From Psychromonas arctica DSM 14288 (lineage in GTDB: Bacteria > Pseudomonadota > Gammaproteobacteria > Enterobacterales > Psychromonadaceae): DNA of 64,000 nucleotides. Below the pieces are notes generated by a model that did not search any database, was not told the DNA's origin, and saw nothing but the letters and a program-made list of their open reading frames with translations. Positions 9,035-19,505 of the stretch are shown here, piece by piece. The position numbers and the translations under genes are program-made. The DNA lies in assembly GCF_000482725.1 (NCBI RefSeq), contig NZ_KI519480.1, forward strand, positions 125,235 to 189,234, in the 5' to 3' direction. Within the stretch, counting starts at the first letter, position 1; each line of letters starts with the position of its first letter.

Positions 9035-10789
9035 ATGCAAAATAGTTTTAAGAAAATACCATTTAAAGCAAAAATATTAACATTGGTTATTGCCATCATT
9101 ACGATATCAGTAATGATTTCCTTCTTAAGTGCAAATTATTATATTAAAGAGTACATTTATAAAAATGATACCCAGAATATTCAAGCTCAGCTTAATCTAG
9201 TTAAAGATCAGTTGATTAATGATTTTGAAAATAATGTAAAACTTGCTCGTAATAGTAATTTTAGTTTTTCTGAGATACAAAAGACAGTCGATTCCACTGG
9301 GTTTAGCAATATTATAAAATTTAAGTATGGGGCGGTATTTGATAAAAAAGGCAGTATTGATGCCCCGTCAAATAACGAGAAATATATAGCACAAATTGCT
9401 GCGGCAAAAGATCCATTATCAATCAGTAATGTCTATTTTGAAAATCAGATCCCTTACATCAATATTACTAAAAAAGAAGCTGATGATGCTGGTGATATTT
9501 TTGTCATTAACCTTACAAAAATACACCACCTTTTTGAAGTGTCTGCCGTGGAAGGTAGTTATGTTGTATTAAAAGATTCAGTGGGCACTGTTTTATTTTC
9601 TAATAAGATAGATGGTGATTTAACGCCTATTAGCAACACCTTTAGTATTGAGGGTAACGAATGGGTGCTGACCGGCTACATCGACAATAGTTATATTCAA
9701 GGTAATACCGATAACCTTAATAATTCCATTACTATCGCATTATTAATTGCTGCTGCTGTGATTATTCCGCTCAGTGTATTTGCCCTTAATATTGCCTTCC
9801 GTCCTGTTGTGGCATTAAGAAATGTGATCACAGATTTAGCTAATGGCAGTGGTGATTTAACACATCGGCTTAAGGTAGAAACAAGTGATGATTTAGGTAA
9901 GATTGCGGGTGGTATTAATAAATTTATTGAAAACCTACAACTTATGATGCTCGATGTTTCTCATTCGAGTGTCAATATTAACAATCAGATAAATACCTTA
10001 GAAGACCTGACCAAGTCTAGCCATCGCTTATTGCAGTCGCATAGCGAGGAGATGGAAATGGCGGTGACTTCTATTCATGAAATGAGTGCGACAGCTGATG
10101 CGGTGGCAGAAAGTGCAGCTAATGCCGCGAAACAGACAGAAGCGACCAATAGTGAAGCAGAGCAATCTAAAGTAGCGGTGCGACAAGCAGTTCAGAGTGT
10201 CACGGATTTAGTCGATGAGGTTGAAGATACCGGCAAGACGATTATATCAATGAGTGAAGACAGCGCTCAAATTAGCAGTGTCTTAAATGTGATTGGTGAA
10301 ATTGCACAGCAAACTAATCTACTTGCATTAAATGCAGCGATAGAAGCCGCAAGAGCCGGAGAACATGGTCGTGGATTTGCTGTGGTAGCTGATGAAGTAA
10401 GGGCACTTGCTGCGAGAACAAGACAGAGCACGATAGAAATTAATACCATGTTGGAAAAGTTAAGTGTTGGTTCTGAAGCTGCCGTGGTTAGTATGGATTC
10501 AACCAAACAAAGTTGTCTCAGTACTGCAACTACAACATCTAAAGTATCTACTTCGCTTGATTTAATGACCGAAGCTGTACTTGATATTAATGACTTAGTA
10601 GGGCAGATAGCAACCTCTGCCGAAGAGCAGAGTTCTGTGAGTGAAGAAATTAATCGTAATATGACGGCGATTCAAGGTATGGTCGATACTCTCAGTATTA
10701 ATGGTACAGAGACGGTCAATAGCACTCATCATTTAACCGAATCAAATCTTCAGTTAGTGGCTATTATCAATAAATTTAAACTTGAATAG
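9035..10789 (+). CDS. Methyl-accepting chemotaxis protein
   Basis: Transmembrane chemoreceptor of 584 residues. Layout: TM1 at about 14-34, a periplasmic Cache-like sensor of some 190 residues, TM2 at about 230-252, HAMP at about 253-305 ([25 protein letters not shown]), then a long cytoplasmic coiled coil. The hairpin tip that contacts CheA/CheW is intact ([20 protein letters not shown], then [20 protein letters not shown], about 418-457). The ligand cannot be told from sequence. It has no C-terminal CheR/CheB-tethering pentapeptide and ends in NKFKLE. It stands alone, with no chemotaxis genes beside it, and is followed by a strong terminator. Confidence 0.95.
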   Translation: MQNSFKKIPFKAKILTLVIAIITISVMISFLSANYYIKEYIYKNDTQNIQAQLNLVKDQLINDFENNVKLARNSNFSFSEIQKTVDSTGFSNIIKFKYGAVFDKKGSIDAPSNNEKYIAQIAAAKDPLSISNVYFENQIPYINITKKEADDAGDIFVINLTKIHHLFEVSAVEGSYVVLKDSVGTVLFSNKIDGDLTPISNTFSIEGNEWVLTGYIDNSYIQGNTDNLNNSITIALLIAAAVIIPLSVFALNIAFRPVVALRNVITDLANGSGDLTHRLKVETSDDLGKIAGGINKFIENLQLMMLDVSHSSVNINNQINTLEDLTKSSHRLLQSHSEEMEMAVTSIHEMSATADAVAESAANAAKQTEATNSEAEQSKVAVRQAVQSVTDLVDEVEDTGKTIISMSEDSAQISSVLNVIGEIAQQTNLLALNAAIEAARAGEHGRGFAVVADEVRALAARTRQSTIEINTMLEKLSVGSEAAVVSMDSTKQSCLSTATTTSKVSTSLDLMTEAVLDINDLVGQIATSAEEQSSVSEEINRNMTAIQGMVDTLSINGTETVNSTHHLTESNLQLVAIINKFKLE

Positions 10790-10891
10790 CAGGCCAACAA
10801 CGTTGCTGATGCCCATAGGGAGAGCTTGGAAATAAATGTGTTGGTAAGTACGCAGCATAAAAATCAGCAAACAGGGAGTGAATAGACTCTA

Positions 10892-10915
10892 GGAATAAAG
10901 GAATAAAGGAATAAA
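10892..10915 (+). repeat. Three perfect tandem copies of GGAATAAA
   Basis: Short 8-bp direct repeats at 10892, 10900 and 10908, between the chemoreceptor stop and its terminator. Probably replication slippage. Confidence 0.85.
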
Positions 10916-10920
10916 GCTAA

Positions 10921-10957
10921 AATGCCGCGTTGAATATAATTCATTCAACGCGGCATT
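10921..10957. terminator. Strong hairpin terminator after the chemoreceptor gene
   Basis: A perfect 15-bp stem (AATGCCGCGTTGAAT and its complement) around a 7-base loop is followed by TTCC. It probably ends the chemoreceptor transcript. It could also act on the convergent rlpA operon, whose last stop codon is about 110 bp away. Confidence 0.85.
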
Positions 10958-11065
10958 TTCCTTCCTGAGCAAGCTTTCCTGATTTTAAAAAACTACGTCG
11001 TGTTAGAAAGCCATATTATTTTAAATCATGTTATGTAAAAAGCAGTTTATGAGTCGGTGTTGATA

Positions 11066-11857
11066 TTAAGGCTCTTGATGAATAATGTAAGCTTTAGGGT
11101 ATTCTTTTTTAATCGTTTTTAATAAAGCTTCTGTTTTTGCTTCACTATTTAAAGGGCCTATACGCAGATAATAAAGATTATTTTTTTGTTCAAAAAAGGT
11201 GGCAACGTTATGTTTATTAGTCAATTGATTAGATAGTTGTGTTGCCTTTGCCGCACTCGATGTCACTAAATATTGAATAGTAAAGGTGCCGTATATACTT
11301 TCATTTTGTTGTTTTTCTAATAAGCTAGTATTTTCATGTTCAGGAAAGTGGATTAATTTAATTTCAACTTGTCCTGTACCTGCTTGAATAATGTCTAGTT
11401 TTTTAGCGGCTGCGTAGGAAAGGTCAATAATACGTCCTTTATGGAAAGGGCCACGATCATTAACACGCACAATAATTTGTTTTTTATTCGCTAAGTTAGT
11501 GACTTGCACGTAACTTGGTAAGGGTAGATTTTTGTGCGCTGCACTCATCGCAAACATATTATAACGTTCACCATTGGAAGTAAGGTGACCATGAAACTTA
11601 TTACCGTACCAAGAAGCGCCGCCAGTTTCCGTTAGCTCGGTAATATCACGCCACACTTTGTAGTTGATTCCACGTACGCGATAGTCTTTGTTACCACCTC
11701 TAGATTGTGGCTCATAGCGAGGGTTTACATCTTCTATATGTGCTAATGGTGGAATAGCCGTAGGGGCATGATCATCATGATATTGATAGCGTTCTCGATC
11801 ATTACTACAGGCACTTAACAAAATACAAGTTAAGCTGAATAGAATTAAATTCTTCAT
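11066..11857 (-). CDS. rlpA: Septal lytic transglycosylase RlpA
   Basis: Outer-membrane lipoprotein of 263 residues. The signal peptide ends in a lipobox (LLSAC, Cys17). The central double-psi beta-barrel (about 78-165) contains GGASWYGNKFHGHLTSNGE and VRVNDRGPFHKGRIIDLSYAAA, including the catalytic-type Asp of VNDRGP. A C-terminal SPOR domain (about 190-263, YLRIGPLNSEAKTEALLKTIK) targets denuded septal glycan. RlpA cleaves such glycan in Pseudomonas and Vibrio. It is the last gene of the rsfS-rlmH-mrdA-rodA-rlpA operon, 7 bp after rodA. Its SD is poor (CCCCACA before the ATG), which suggests translational coupling. In E. coli dacA follows rlpA; here it does not. Confidence 0.95.
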   Translation of the reverse strand: MKNLILFSLTCILLSACSNDRERYQYHDDHAPTAIPPLAHIEDVNPRYEPQSRGGNKDYRVRGINYKVWRDITELTETGGASWYGNKFHGHLTSNGERYNMFAMSAAHKNLPLPSYVQVTNLANKKQIIVRVNDRGPFHKGRIIDLSYAAAKKLDIIQAGTGQVEIKLIHFPEHENTSLLEKQQNESIYGTFTIQYLVTSSAAKATQLSNQLTNKHNVATFFEQKNNLYYLRIGPLNSEAKTEALLKTIKKEYPKAYIIHQEP

Positions 11858-11864
11858 TGTGGGG

Positions 11865-12968
11865 TCACCGTTTTATATTAAAGCGTTTATGAGTGTGAAT
11901 AGACATTAGGATGCCAAATCCTGCTAATAGGGTAACAATCGACGTCCCGCCAAAGCTGATAACCGGAAGCGGAACACCTACCACAGGTAATAATCCGCTC
12001 ACCATACCAATATTCACAAAGATATAAACAAAAAAGGTCAGGATGATACTGCCTGCGATCAGTTTGGTAAAGGCATCTTGCGCTTGATTAGCAATCCACA
12101 GACCACGACCAATAATTAAAATGTAAATACTCAATAATAACAATACCCCCATAAAGCCAAATTCTTCTGAAAATACTGAGAAAATAAAGTCGGTATGTCG
12201 TTCTGGTAAAAACTCTAGCTGCGATTGTGTGCCTTCTAACCAGCCTTTCCCCCATTGACCACCCGAGCCAATGGCTATTTTTGACTGGATAATATGGTAA
12301 CCTGCACCAAGCGGGTCGGCTTCAGGATTAAGCAAGGTTAATACTCGCCCGCGTTGATAATCGAGCATCAAAAAATACCATAGAATAGGAATAAATCCGA
12401 TCACACCAGCCAGAGCAATAGCAATGTATAACCAAGAAATGCCTGATAAAAACAGCACAAATAGCCCGGATGAGGCAACTAATATAGAGGTGCCTAAATC
12501 TGGTTGTTTAGCGATAATTAAGGTCGGTACAATAACAATAATAAGCGCAATAAAAGCTTGTTTGAGGCGAGTTGGTAGGGTGTGTTGGCTGACATAATAA
12601 GCAACCATTAAAGGCATGATCAGTTTCATTATTTCAGAAGGTTGGAACTTAGTAAAACCTAGATCTAACCAACGTTGTGCACCTTTACCGGTATGGCCTA
12701 TCACTAATACTGCGATCAGTAGTAAAACACAAATGATAAAAATGCCCGGTGTCCAACGTTGGTACCATTCAGGGGGGATTTGAGCTATTACTAACATGAC
12801 GGCCAAGGCAATGGCTAACCGAATTACTTGGCGATAAACCATTTCATAACCAGCCACTGAATATAATACCGTTAAACTAATACTCATTAATGCAAATAAT
12901 CCAACCAATAAATACGGGTCGATATGTAAACGGTAAAAAATACTTTTTTGAGCCTGAGTGCTAACCAT
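11865..12968 (-). CDS. rodA: Rod-shape SEDS glycosyltransferase RodA
   Basis: Peptidoglycan polymerase of the SEDS family, 367 residues with about ten membrane segments. It polymerises lipid II for lateral wall growth together with PBP2. Landmarks include [18 protein letters not shown] (about 95-112), KQPDLGTS (with the essential Asp, at about 155), [20 protein letters not shown] (about 248-267) and the C-terminal [11 protein letters not shown]. It lies 2 bp after mrdA and 7 bp before rlpA. The length agrees with the E. coli protein. It differs from FtsW in this window in lacking long cytoplasmic tails. Confidence 0.97.
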   Translation of the reverse strand: MVSTQAQKSIFYRLHIDPYLLVGLFALMSISLTVLYSVAGYEMVYRQVIRLAIALAVMLVIAQIPPEWYQRWTPGIFIICVLLLIAVLVIGHTGKGAQRWLDLGFTKFQPSEIMKLIMPLMVAYYVSQHTLPTRLKQAFIALIIVIVPTLIIAKQPDLGTSILVASSGLFVLFLSGISWLYIAIALAGVIGFIPILWYFLMLDYQRGRVLTLLNPEADPLGAGYHIIQSKIAIGSGGQWGKGWLEGTQSQLEFLPERHTDFIFSVFSEEFGFMGVLLLLSIYILIIGRGLWIANQAQDAFTKLIAGSIILTFFVYIFVNIGMVSGLLPVVGVPLPVISFGGTSIVTLLAGFGILMSIHTHKRFNIKR

Positions 12969-12970
12969 AA

Positions 12971-14857
12971 TTAAGAGTCCGGTGCAGATTTAGAAGCGAT
13001 GGGATGTCTACTTTTAAAGTACTCATCAAATAATGCGCGAGCGATAGGGGCTGCATTACTGCTGCCTCCACCTACATTTTCTAATATAACAGTGACCACA
13101 ATCTCAGGTGATTCAAATGGGGCAAAGGCAACAAACATTGCGTTATCACGATGACGCTCACTAATTTTATCTGCATCATAAACTTCATCTTCTTTAATAT
13201 TGATGACCTGCGCAGTACCTGATTTACCGGCTACAGTATACGGTGCATCACCAAAAGCGCGATAAGCAGTACCGCTACGTTTACTGGTTACACCTTGCAT
13301 GGCTTTTAAAGCAACATCCCAATAACGGCTGCTGTGTAATGTGATCGCTGGTTTTGTTTCATACACTGGCGTTGAGGTTTCACCAGCAGAGGTAATTGAA
13401 CGTAATACGTGTGGTTTAATATTCTCACCACGTCTTGCCAAGATAGCCGTCGCTTTTGTTAACTGAATAGGAGTGACTGTCCAATAACCTTGTCCAATAC
13501 CAATCGAGATGGTATCACCATCGTACCAAGGTTGATTAAAGCGGCCTCGTTTCCAATCACGAGATGGCATAATTGCTTTTGTTTCTTCAGCAATATCTAA
13601 GCCACTGTATTCACCAAAGCCAAATAAACGCATAAAGGGCTCGATACGGTCAATACCTAACTTATAGGAGGTATCATAAAAGAAGGTATCGCAACTTTGT
13701 TCAATAGCATGGAATACATCCACTAAACCATGACCCCAACGTTTCCAGTCACGAAAACGGCGTTTGGAGTTAGGAACAATCCACCAACCTGGATCTTTTA
13801 TTTTCGTTTCTTCGGTGATCACTTTTTCATCTAACGCTAATAATGCCATTTGCGGTTTAATGGTGGAAGCTGGTGGGTAGCGGCCTTGCGTAGCTCGATT
13901 GATTAAAGGACGATCTTTAGAAGATAATAATGATTGGTATTGTTTTTGACTGATCCCCGTTACAAACAAATTAGGATCGTAGCTTGGTGCAGAAACTAAA
14001 CTTAATACTGCTCCGGTTTTTGCTTCCATTAACACAATACTGCCGCGCATATCAGCTAACAATTCTTGTGTTTTAAGTTGTAAGTTAATATCGATGTTAA
14101 GGGTAATATCTTTACCGGGTGTTGGTGCTGTAAATTGTAAGGTGCGGATCACTTTACCCCAGCTATCAACCTCTACTTGGCGTTGCCCCGGTTGACCGTG
14201 CAAAATATCTTCGTAATATCTTTCAATACCTAATTTACCGATGTAGCGGGTACCTTGATAACGAGCACGTTCGCCACGTTGTTCAATTTTTTCTAAGTCT
14301 CGACTATTAATTTTTGCGATATAACCTAAGACGTGTGTAAATGCATTACCAAAAGGATAATAACGTTTTAAGCTCGCTTGAATTGAAAAACCTTTAAAGA
14401 GGTGTTGGTTGACAGTAAATAGTGCGACCTCTTCAGGCGTTAACTGATCGCGAATAGTGATTGCTTTAAAAGATCGTGAATAACGATTTTGACTTTTAAA
14501 TTTAGCCAATTCTCTGTCAGTTAACGATACAAGCTTGGTTAACCGTTCAATATCTTTTGTTAAGTTATTGGTTTTATTAGCAATGACTTGCAAACTATAC
14601 ACAGGTCTATTTTCAGCGAGAATGACGCCATTGCGATCGTAGATTAAACCACGATTAGGCGGCACTGTTTGTACACTGATCCGGTTGGCATTAGATCGTG
14701 TTTTGTAAGTATCGAAGGAGTTAATTTGTAGGTAATACAAATTGGAGATCAAAATACCCACTGCAAGCAGTATTGCTAAGAAAACAACTAGAGTTCTACG
14801 TAAAAAAAGGGCTGATTCAGCACTGTGGTTACGTATGCTATTACGCTTTCTCTTCAA
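12971..14857 (-). CDS. mrdA: Penicillin-binding protein 2 (elongation transpeptidase)
   Basis: Class B PBP of the elongasome, 628 residues, inner-membrane anchored (TM at about 22-43). The pedestal domain occupies about 50-250 and the transpeptidase about 265-610. The active-site motifs are present: STIK with the nucleophile Ser near 330, SCD near 388, and KSGTAQV near 545. The start is a TTG two bases after the rlmH stop, with AGGGA six bases upstream; no ATG lies near the expected N-terminus ([14 protein letters not shown]). It is co-transcribed with rodA, its SEDS partner, which is the standard mrdAB pairing. A very basic cytoplasmic N-terminus is typical of the family. Confidence 0.96.
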   Translation of the reverse strand: MKRKRNSIRNHSAESALFLRRTLVVFLAILLAVGILISNLYYLQINSFDTYKTRSNANRISVQTVPPNRGLIYDRNGVILAENRPVYSLQVIANKTNNLTKDIERLTKLVSLTDRELAKFKSQNRYSRSFKAITIRDQLTPEEVALFTVNQHLFKGFSIQASLKRYYPFGNAFTHVLGYIAKINSRDLEKIEQRGERARYQGTRYIGKLGIERYYEDILHGQPGQRQVEVDSWGKVIRTLQFTAPTPGKDITLNIDINLQLKTQELLADMRGSIVLMEAKTGAVLSLVSAPSYDPNLFVTGISQKQYQSLLSSKDRPLINRATQGRYPPASTIKPQMALLALDEKVITEETKIKDPGWWIVPNSKRRFRDWKRWGHGLVDVFHAIEQSCDTFFYDTSYKLGIDRIEPFMRLFGFGEYSGLDIAEETKAIMPSRDWKRGRFNQPWYDGDTISIGIGQGYWTVTPIQLTKATAILARRGENIKPHVLRSITSAGETSTPVYETKPAITLHSSRYWDVALKAMQGVTSKRSGTAYRAFGDAPYTVAGKSGTAQVINIKEDEVYDADKISERHRDNAMFVAFAPFESPEIVVTVILENVGGGSSNAAPIARALFDEYFKSRHPIASKSAPDS

Positions 14858-14859
14858 CT

Positions 14860-15330
14860 TTATTCCCTGTGATAAGGGTGGTTAATGGTTAGCGTGAAAG
14901 CTCGGTATAAGCTTTCAGCAACTAAGATTCTTACTAATGGATGCGGTAGGGTTAATGCAGAAAGAGACCAGCGCTGCTCTGACTGTTGAATGCATTCCGG
15001 TGCTAAACCTTCAGGCCCGCCAATTAATAGGCTAATATTTCGCCCATCGTGCTGCCACTTAGTCATTTCATTCGCTAATTGTTCCGTTGTCCACGATTTC
15101 CCTGTCACTTCTAACGTGACAATTTTATTACCTTTTGGAATCGCTTCTAAGGTTAATTCACCTTCTTTTTTCAAAATACGCTTAATGTCCGCGTTTTTTC
15201 CACGTTTACCTGCGTTAATTTCTAATAACTCAAGTTGCATCTCTTTTGGGAAACGCCGTGCATATTCAAGGTAACCTTTTTCAACCCAGTCAGGCATTTT
15301 AGTACCCACTGCAATTAGCTGAATTTTCAT
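14860..15330 (-). CDS. rlmH: 23S rRNA pseudouridine-1915 N3-methyltransferase RlmH
   Basis: SPOUT-class methyltransferase of 156 residues, the normal length. It methylates the N3 of pseudouridine 1915 in helix 69 of 23S rRNA using S-adenosylmethionine. The trefoil-knot SAM-binding stretch [12 protein letters not shown] (about 100-111) and the C-terminal [29 protein letters not shown] are the family signatures. Its start codon shares one base with the rsfS stop, so translation of the two is coupled; mrdA follows after two bases. The cluster rsfS-rlmH-mrdA-rodA-rlpA is the common gammaproteobacterial order. Confidence 0.97.
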   Translation of the reverse strand: MKIQLIAVGTKMPDWVEKGYLEYARRFPKEMQLELLEINAGKRGKNADIKRILKKEGELTLEAIPKGNKIVTLEVTGKSWTTEQLANEMTKWQHDGRNISLLIGGPEGLAPECIQQSEQRWSLSALTLPHPLVRILVAESLYRAFTLTINHPYHRE

Positions 15331-15656
15331 TACGCTGTTTCAGTCCATAGTTTTTCTAGTTGATAAAATTGACGTGTCTCATCTTGCATTACATGTGCAA
15401 CCACAGTGCCCATATCAATTAATACCCACTCACTACCTTCAAGGCCTTCAACGCCCAGTGGCACTTCACCAGCATTTTTTGCTGCTAATGCAGTTTGTTC
15501 TGCAATTGAGCGTACGTGACGTTTTGAAGTACCAGTACAGATGATCAAAGTATCAGTGACATCAGAGATACCAGCAACATCAATAGTTACGATTTCTTTT
15601 GCTTTCATTTCTTCAAGTTGATTGATGATAAAAGCTTTTAATTGTTCGTCTTGCAA
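15330..15656 (-). CDS. rsfS: Ribosomal silencing factor RsfS
   Basis: Protein of 108 residues of the RsfS/YbeB/Iojap family. It binds L14 on the 50S subunit and blocks 30S joining when nutrients are scarce. Signature stretches are [19 protein letters not shown] (about 25-43), HVRSIAEQ and the acidic [14 protein letters not shown] (about 76-89). The start codon is TTG (15656) with GGAAGG eight bases upstream; no nearby ATG would keep the family N-terminus. It is the first gene of its operon here. The usual upstream neighbours leuS, lptE, holA and nadD are absent, so the operon has been split from them. Confidence 0.95.
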   Translation of the reverse strand: MQDEQLKAFIINQLEEMKAKEIVTIDVAGISDVTDTLIICTGTSKRHVRSIAEQTALAAKNAGEVPLGVEGLEGSEWVLIDMGTVVAHVMQDETRQFYQLEKLWTETA

Positions 15657-15696
15657 GGGAATTTCCTTCCGAGTTTATTAGTTAAATTGTATTAAG

Positions 15697-15730
15697 CGGC
15701 GGAGTATATCACGCAACTTATTAATTGGTC
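15697..15730 (-). promoter_or_regulatory. Likely promoter of the rsfS-rlpA operon
   Basis: A good -10 hexamer TATACT (15708-15703, minus strand) is followed by a GC-rich discriminator CCGCCGC. That discriminator is the kind found at stringently controlled promoters. The -35 region (GACCAA, about 15730-15725) is poor. The start site would lie about 40 bases before the rsfS TTG. Confidence 0.45.
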
Positions 15731-15862
15731 GCCTTTTGAGGATAATTTCACTTTTTTATTAACCGATATAACAAATAAATAAAATACCTAGCCGAGGAAA
15801 CTGTGATTGTGATCCTCATTTAAAAGATCCATTGCTTGCAATAATATCGCAGAATATTAGAC

Positions 15863-15915
15863 TGGGTGTCCAAAAGTGGGAAAAAGTGTCGTTTTGTGGA
15901 TCTTTTTCTTATAAA
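15863..15915 (+). promoter_or_regulatory. Candidate MraZ operator and mraZ promoter
   Basis: TG-starting pentamers recur with exact 10-bp phasing at 15867 (TGTCC), 15877 (TGGGA), 15887 (TGTCG) and 15897 (TGGAT), and another TGGGT is at 15863. E. coli MraZ binds TGGGN direct repeats with 5-bp spacers at its own promoter, so this array is a plausible autoregulatory site. A possible -10 (TATAAA, 15910-15915) follows, leaving a leader of about 35 bases before mraZ. Only one or two units match TGGGN exactly. Confidence 0.5.
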
Positions 15916-15954
15916 ATGGATCTTTCACCCATCTATCAATGGAACTGAACCGTC

Positions 15955-16416
15955 ATGTTGCGTGGTGCAAATGCGATCAATCTCGACACAAAAGGACGTA
16001 TTGCGATCCCTACACGGTATCGTGATTGGCTATCTGACACTTGTCAGGGGCAGTTTGTGTGCACGATTGATTTTCAAACACAGAATTGTTTGTTGCTTTA
16101 CCCATTACATGAATGGTTATTGATTGAAAATAAATTACGTGGTTTATCAAGTACTAACCCACAGGAAAGACGTATACAGCGGTTAATTTTAGGCCATGCC
16201 AGTGAATGTGAGTTAGATAAAAATGGCCGTACCTTAATTGCGCCGACCTTACGCCAACATGCAAAGCTAGATAAAAAAATAATGTTAGTCGGACAATTAA
16301 ACAAATTCGAAATTTGGGATGAGCAAGTGTGGCATCAACAAGTTCAGCAAGATCTACAAAGTGACATGTCGTTAGGCATGGAATTAAGTGATTCTCTCAA
16401 GGAGTTCTCGTTCTAG
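15955..16416 (+). CDS. mraZ: Transcriptional regulator MraZ
   Basis: AbrB-like DNA-binding protein of 153 residues, first gene of the dcw cluster. It carries two SpoVT/AbrB half-domains: FRGANAINLDTKGRIAIPTRYR-type sequence near the N-terminus (here starting LRGANA) and LGHASECELDKNGRTLIAP at about 80-98. It forms ring-shaped multimers and in E. coli represses its own operon, a role opposed by the next gene, rsmH. The ATG follows a weak GGAAC site. The coding sequence abuts rsmH with no gap. Confidence 0.96.
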   Translation: MLRGANAINLDTKGRIAIPTRYRDWLSDTCQGQFVCTIDFQTQNCLLLYPLHEWLLIENKLRGLSSTNPQERRIQRLILGHASECELDKNGRTLIAPTLRQHAKLDKKIMLVGQLNKFEIWDEQVWHQQVQQDLQSDMSLGMELSDSLKEFSF

Positions 16417-17364
16417 ATGAGTGAGCATATAACCGTATTATTAAATGAAGCCGTTGATGGACTAGCCATTAAACCCGATGGGATTTATGTCGATGGGACA
16501 TTTGGACGTGGTGGACATTCACGACATATCTTATCGAAACTAGGGCCAAATGGCCGTTTAATTGCGATCGATAGAGATCCGCGTGCAATTGCTACCGCAG
16601 AAGCTTTACAAAAAGAAGATAGTCGTTTTCAAATTGTTCATGGACCTTTTTCAGGTTTGGCTGAATATATTAAAGACCTTGGCTTGGCCGGTAAGATAGA
16701 CGGTGTGTTATTGGATCTTGGTGTTTCTTCGCCACAGCTTGATGACGCAGAGCGCGGGTTTAGTTTTATGCGCGATGGACCATTAGATATGCGCATGGAC
16801 CCGACATCGGGCATTAGCGCTGCTGATTGGTTAGCAAAAGCAGATGTTGATGATATTGGTTGGGCCTTAAAGACCTTCGGTGAAGAGAAGTTTGCCTACC
16901 GCATTGCACGCGCAATTGTCGCAGATCGAGTAGAAACTCCGTTTACGCGCACGCTGCAATTAGCACAGTTAATTGAACGTTTATGTCCTAAACGTGAAAA
17001 GAAAAAACACCCTGCAACGCGCAGCTTCCAAGGTATTCGTATTTATATCAATAGCGAATTAGAAGAGATCCACAAAGTATTAGATGGTGCGTTAGATATT
17101 TTAGCGATTGGTGGCCAACTTTCGGTGATCAGTTTTCATTCATTAGAAGATCGCATTGTAAAACGCTTTATTCGTAAGCAGGAAAAAGGGCCAGAGTACC
17201 CACCTGGTTTGCCTTTAACTGACGCACAAATGCAAGTGGGTAAAAACTTAAAAGCAGTGGGTAAAGCGATTAAACCAAGTGCTCAAGAAATTGCTGTCAA
17301 TACACGCGCTCGAAGTTCGGTATTACGTATTGCTGTCAAATTGAGACAGCCAGAGGTTAACTAG
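16417..17364 (+). CDS. rsmH: 16S rRNA m4C1402 methyltransferase RsmH
   Basis: SAM-dependent methyltransferase of 315 residues that N4-methylates cytosine 1402 in the 16S rRNA P site; formerly MraW. Visible motifs are the N-terminal [15 protein letters not shown], the SAM-binding [14 protein letters not shown] (about 26-39), [18 protein letters not shown] (about 100-117) with the following DMRMDP, and [12 protein letters not shown] (about 243-254). It starts directly after the mraZ stop and runs straight into ftsL. Confidence 0.98.
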   Translation: MSEHITVLLNEAVDGLAIKPDGIYVDGTFGRGGHSRHILSKLGPNGRLIAIDRDPRAIATAEALQKEDSRFQIVHGPFSGLAEYIKDLGLAGKIDGVLLDLGVSSPQLDDAERGFSFMRDGPLDMRMDPTSGISAADWLAKADVDDIGWALKTFGEEKFAYRIARAIVADRVETPFTRTLQLAQLIERLCPKREKKKHPATRSFQGIRIYINSELEEIHKVLDGALDILAIGGQLSVISFHSLEDRIVKRFIRKQEKGPEYPPGLPLTDAQMQVGKNLKAVGKAIKPSAQEIAVNTRARSSVLRIAVKLRQPEVN

Positions 17365-17679
17365 ATGGTGGCTTCTCGTGAAAATTTATTATTACTGATA
17401 TTAGCGGACTTACGTCAAAACGCGATCCTAGTGATTCTAGGAATTGTGATATTAATCAGTGCTTTGTATAATATTTACATCACTCATGAAACACGAGAGT
17501 TAGTAACAAAAAAAGAGTTCTTATCTCAACAAAAAGATAACTTAATGATCGAGTGGAAAAACTTATTGATCGAAGAACATACCCTCGATGAACATAGTCG
17601 CATTCGTTCAGTTGCAACCAAACAGTTATCAATGTCGCAACCAACCAAACAAAATAGTGTATTAGTGGAAATTCGATGA
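17365..17679 (+). CDS. ftsL: Cell division protein FtsL
   Basis: Small bitopic divisome protein of 104 residues. A short cytoplasmic N-terminus, one membrane helix at about 22-40 (ILVILGIVILISALYNIYI) and a periplasmic coiled coil with leucines (FLSQQKDNLMIEWKNLLIEE) are seen. It forms the FtsQLB complex that activates FtsWI. Sequence conservation in this family is low, so the call rests on size, topology and its place between rsmH and ftsI. The stop overlaps the ftsI start by four bases. Confidence 0.93.
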   Translation: MVASRENLLLLILADLRQNAILVILGIVILISALYNIYITHETRELVTKKEFLSQQKDNLMIEWKNLLIEEHTLDEHSRIRSVATKQLSMSQPTKQNSVLVEIR

Positions 17680-19505
17680 ATAAAAGACGGACGACATCAA
17701 GGGCAAAGGGAAGCTCACAAACAAGAAAGAAAAAAATCTACCTGAGTTATTCCTCGGGTAGATATGCTTTTGTTGCAGTGACTATTTCATTAATTGCATT
17801 AGCCTTAATCTCTCGCCTTGCCTTTATACAAATCTTAGAGCCTGAATATTTAACTAATGAAGCTGACAAACGTAGTTTGCGTGTCACTAAATCAGTGGTA
17901 CATCGAGGCAATATTGAAGATCGTAATGGTGAAGAGTTAGCGATCAGTGTGCCTGCTTTTGCTATTTGGGTAGATCCTAAAGAGGTCAAAAAACATTTTG
18001 CTTTCACTCTTGAAGAGTGGGCTGATAGTGTCGTTGTCAATCCTAAAACAGGGTTAGAGCGACATACCAAAAAATATTTTTATGAATCAAAAAAATGGTC
18101 TGCATTAGCTGAGGTATTAGGCATTGAACGTGAAGCCATTGCAAAAATAATTCAACGACCTAATGCGCGCTTTGCTTACTTAAAACGTCAAGTTAACGAT
18201 CCCATGGTGCAATATGTTAAACAGTTAAAACTGTCGGGTATTGCTAGCCAGCTAGAGTCACACCGTTTTTACCCTACCGGTGAAATTAATGCCAATATCT
18301 TAGGATTAACCGATCTAGATGCACAAGGTATTGAAGGTATTGAAAAAAGTTATAATGATTATCTGCAAGGGCAAACTGGCAAAAAACGTGTTCGTAAAGA
18401 CCGTTTAGGTAATGTTATTGATAATATTGAAGTGCTTAAAGAGAAAAAATTAGCAGGCAATTTACAGTTAACCATTGATCAACGTATTCAAGCAGTTGCT
18501 TATACTGAATTGAAACGTTCAATTAAAATGAATAACGCAACTTCAGGCTCTATTGTAGTGCTAGATGTTCACTCGGGTGAAATCTATGCGATGGCCAATT
18601 ATCCGTCATTTAATCCAAACGATCGTACTCAATACCAAGCTTACAAATTACGTAATCGAGCGATTACCGATACCTTTGAACCAGGTTCAACGGTTAAACC
18701 GCTAGTGGTTGCTAGTGCATTGATCCACCATAAAACCGATGTTGATGAAGTGATTGATACTTCCCCTGGTTGGATGACCATTGGTGGTCGTCGCGTTCGC
18801 GATGGTCGAAATTACGGAAAAATAGATTTGGCTAAAATTTTGAAAAAGTCCAGTAATATTGGGGTGAGTAAATTAGCTTTACGTTTAAAACCAGAGCAAT
18901 TGCAGCAAACTTTTGCGGATTTTGGTTTTGGTAATGATACTGGTATTGCTTTGATTGGTGAAAGTGTTGGGCGTTTACCTATTCGCCATCGTTGGTCTGA
19001 TTTTGAATTAGCCACTATGTCCTTTGGATATGGTATTACCTCGACAACGTTACAACTTGCTAAAGCTTATGCCATCTTAGGCAGTGGTGGCATGCAATAT
19101 CCTTTATCCATTATCAAAGGTCCAGAACAGCCTGGCGAACAAGTTATTCCTAAAAATATTGCACTTGAAGTCGTCGCAATGATGGAAGGGGTTAGTAAAC
19201 CTGGTGGCACTGCAAAAAAAGCCAAAGTTGAAGGTTACCGTATTGCAGGTAAAACGGGGACTTCTCGAAAAGCTGAAGCTGGCGGTTACGGTGATGATTA
19301 TGTTGCTGTCTTTGCAGGAATAGCACCGGCGAGTCGTCCTCGCTTTGCTATTGCAGTGATGATTAATGAACCACAGGGAGATAGATACTATGCGGGCGAT
19401 GTGGCTGCACCTGTATTTTCTGCTGTGATGAAAAGTACTTTATTGTTAACACATGTATTACCCGATGGTGGAGATCAAAGCTACACCTATTTGGAGGCTA
19501 AATAA
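17676..19505 (+). CDS. ftsI: Penicillin-binding protein 3 (septal transpeptidase FtsI)
   Basis: Class B PBP of the divisome, 609 residues. A basic cytoplasmic tail is followed by a TM helix at about 30-50 (FVAVTISLIALALISRLAFI), the pedestal domain, and the transpeptidase domain from about 265. Active-site motifs: STVK with the nucleophile Ser at about 338, SSN near 390 (KSSNIGVSKL), and KTGT near 527. It cross-links septal peptidoglycan together with FtsW. It overlaps ftsL by four bases and murE by one, implying tight translational coupling. Confidence 0.98.
   Translation: MNKRRTTSRAKGSSQTRKKKIYLSYSSGRYAFVAVTISLIALALISRLAFIQILEPEYLTNEADKRSLRVTKSVVHRGNIEDRNGEELAISVPAFAIWVDPKEVKKHFAFTLEEWADSVVVNPKTGLERHTKKYFYESKKWSALAEVLGIEREAIAKIIQRPNARFAYLKRQVNDPMVQYVKQLKLSGIASQLESHRFYPTGEINANILGLTDLDAQGIEGIEKSYNDYLQGQTGKKRVRKDRLGNVIDNIEVLKEKKLAGNLQLTIDQRIQAVAYTELKRSIKMNNATSGSIVVLDVHSGEIYAMANYPSFNPNDRTQYQAYKLRNRAITDTFEPGSTVKPLVVASALIHHKTDVDEVIDTSPGWMTIGGRRVRDGRNYGKIDLAKILKKSSNIGVSKLALRLKPEQLQQTFADFGFGNDTGIALIGESVGRLPIRHRWSDFELATMSFGYGITSTTLQLAKAYAILGSGGMQYPLSIIKGPEQPGEQVIPKNIALEVVAMMEGVSKPGGTAKKAKVEGYRIAGKTGTSRKAEAGGYGDDYVAVFAGIAPASRPRFAIAVMINEPQGDRYYAGDVAAPVFSAVMKSTLLLTHVLPDGGDQSYTYLEAK

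Noticed and set aside
15866..16123. 85-codon frame overlapping the mraZ start
   Set aside because: It is in a different frame from mraZ, covers the operator and promoter region, and has no family resemblance.
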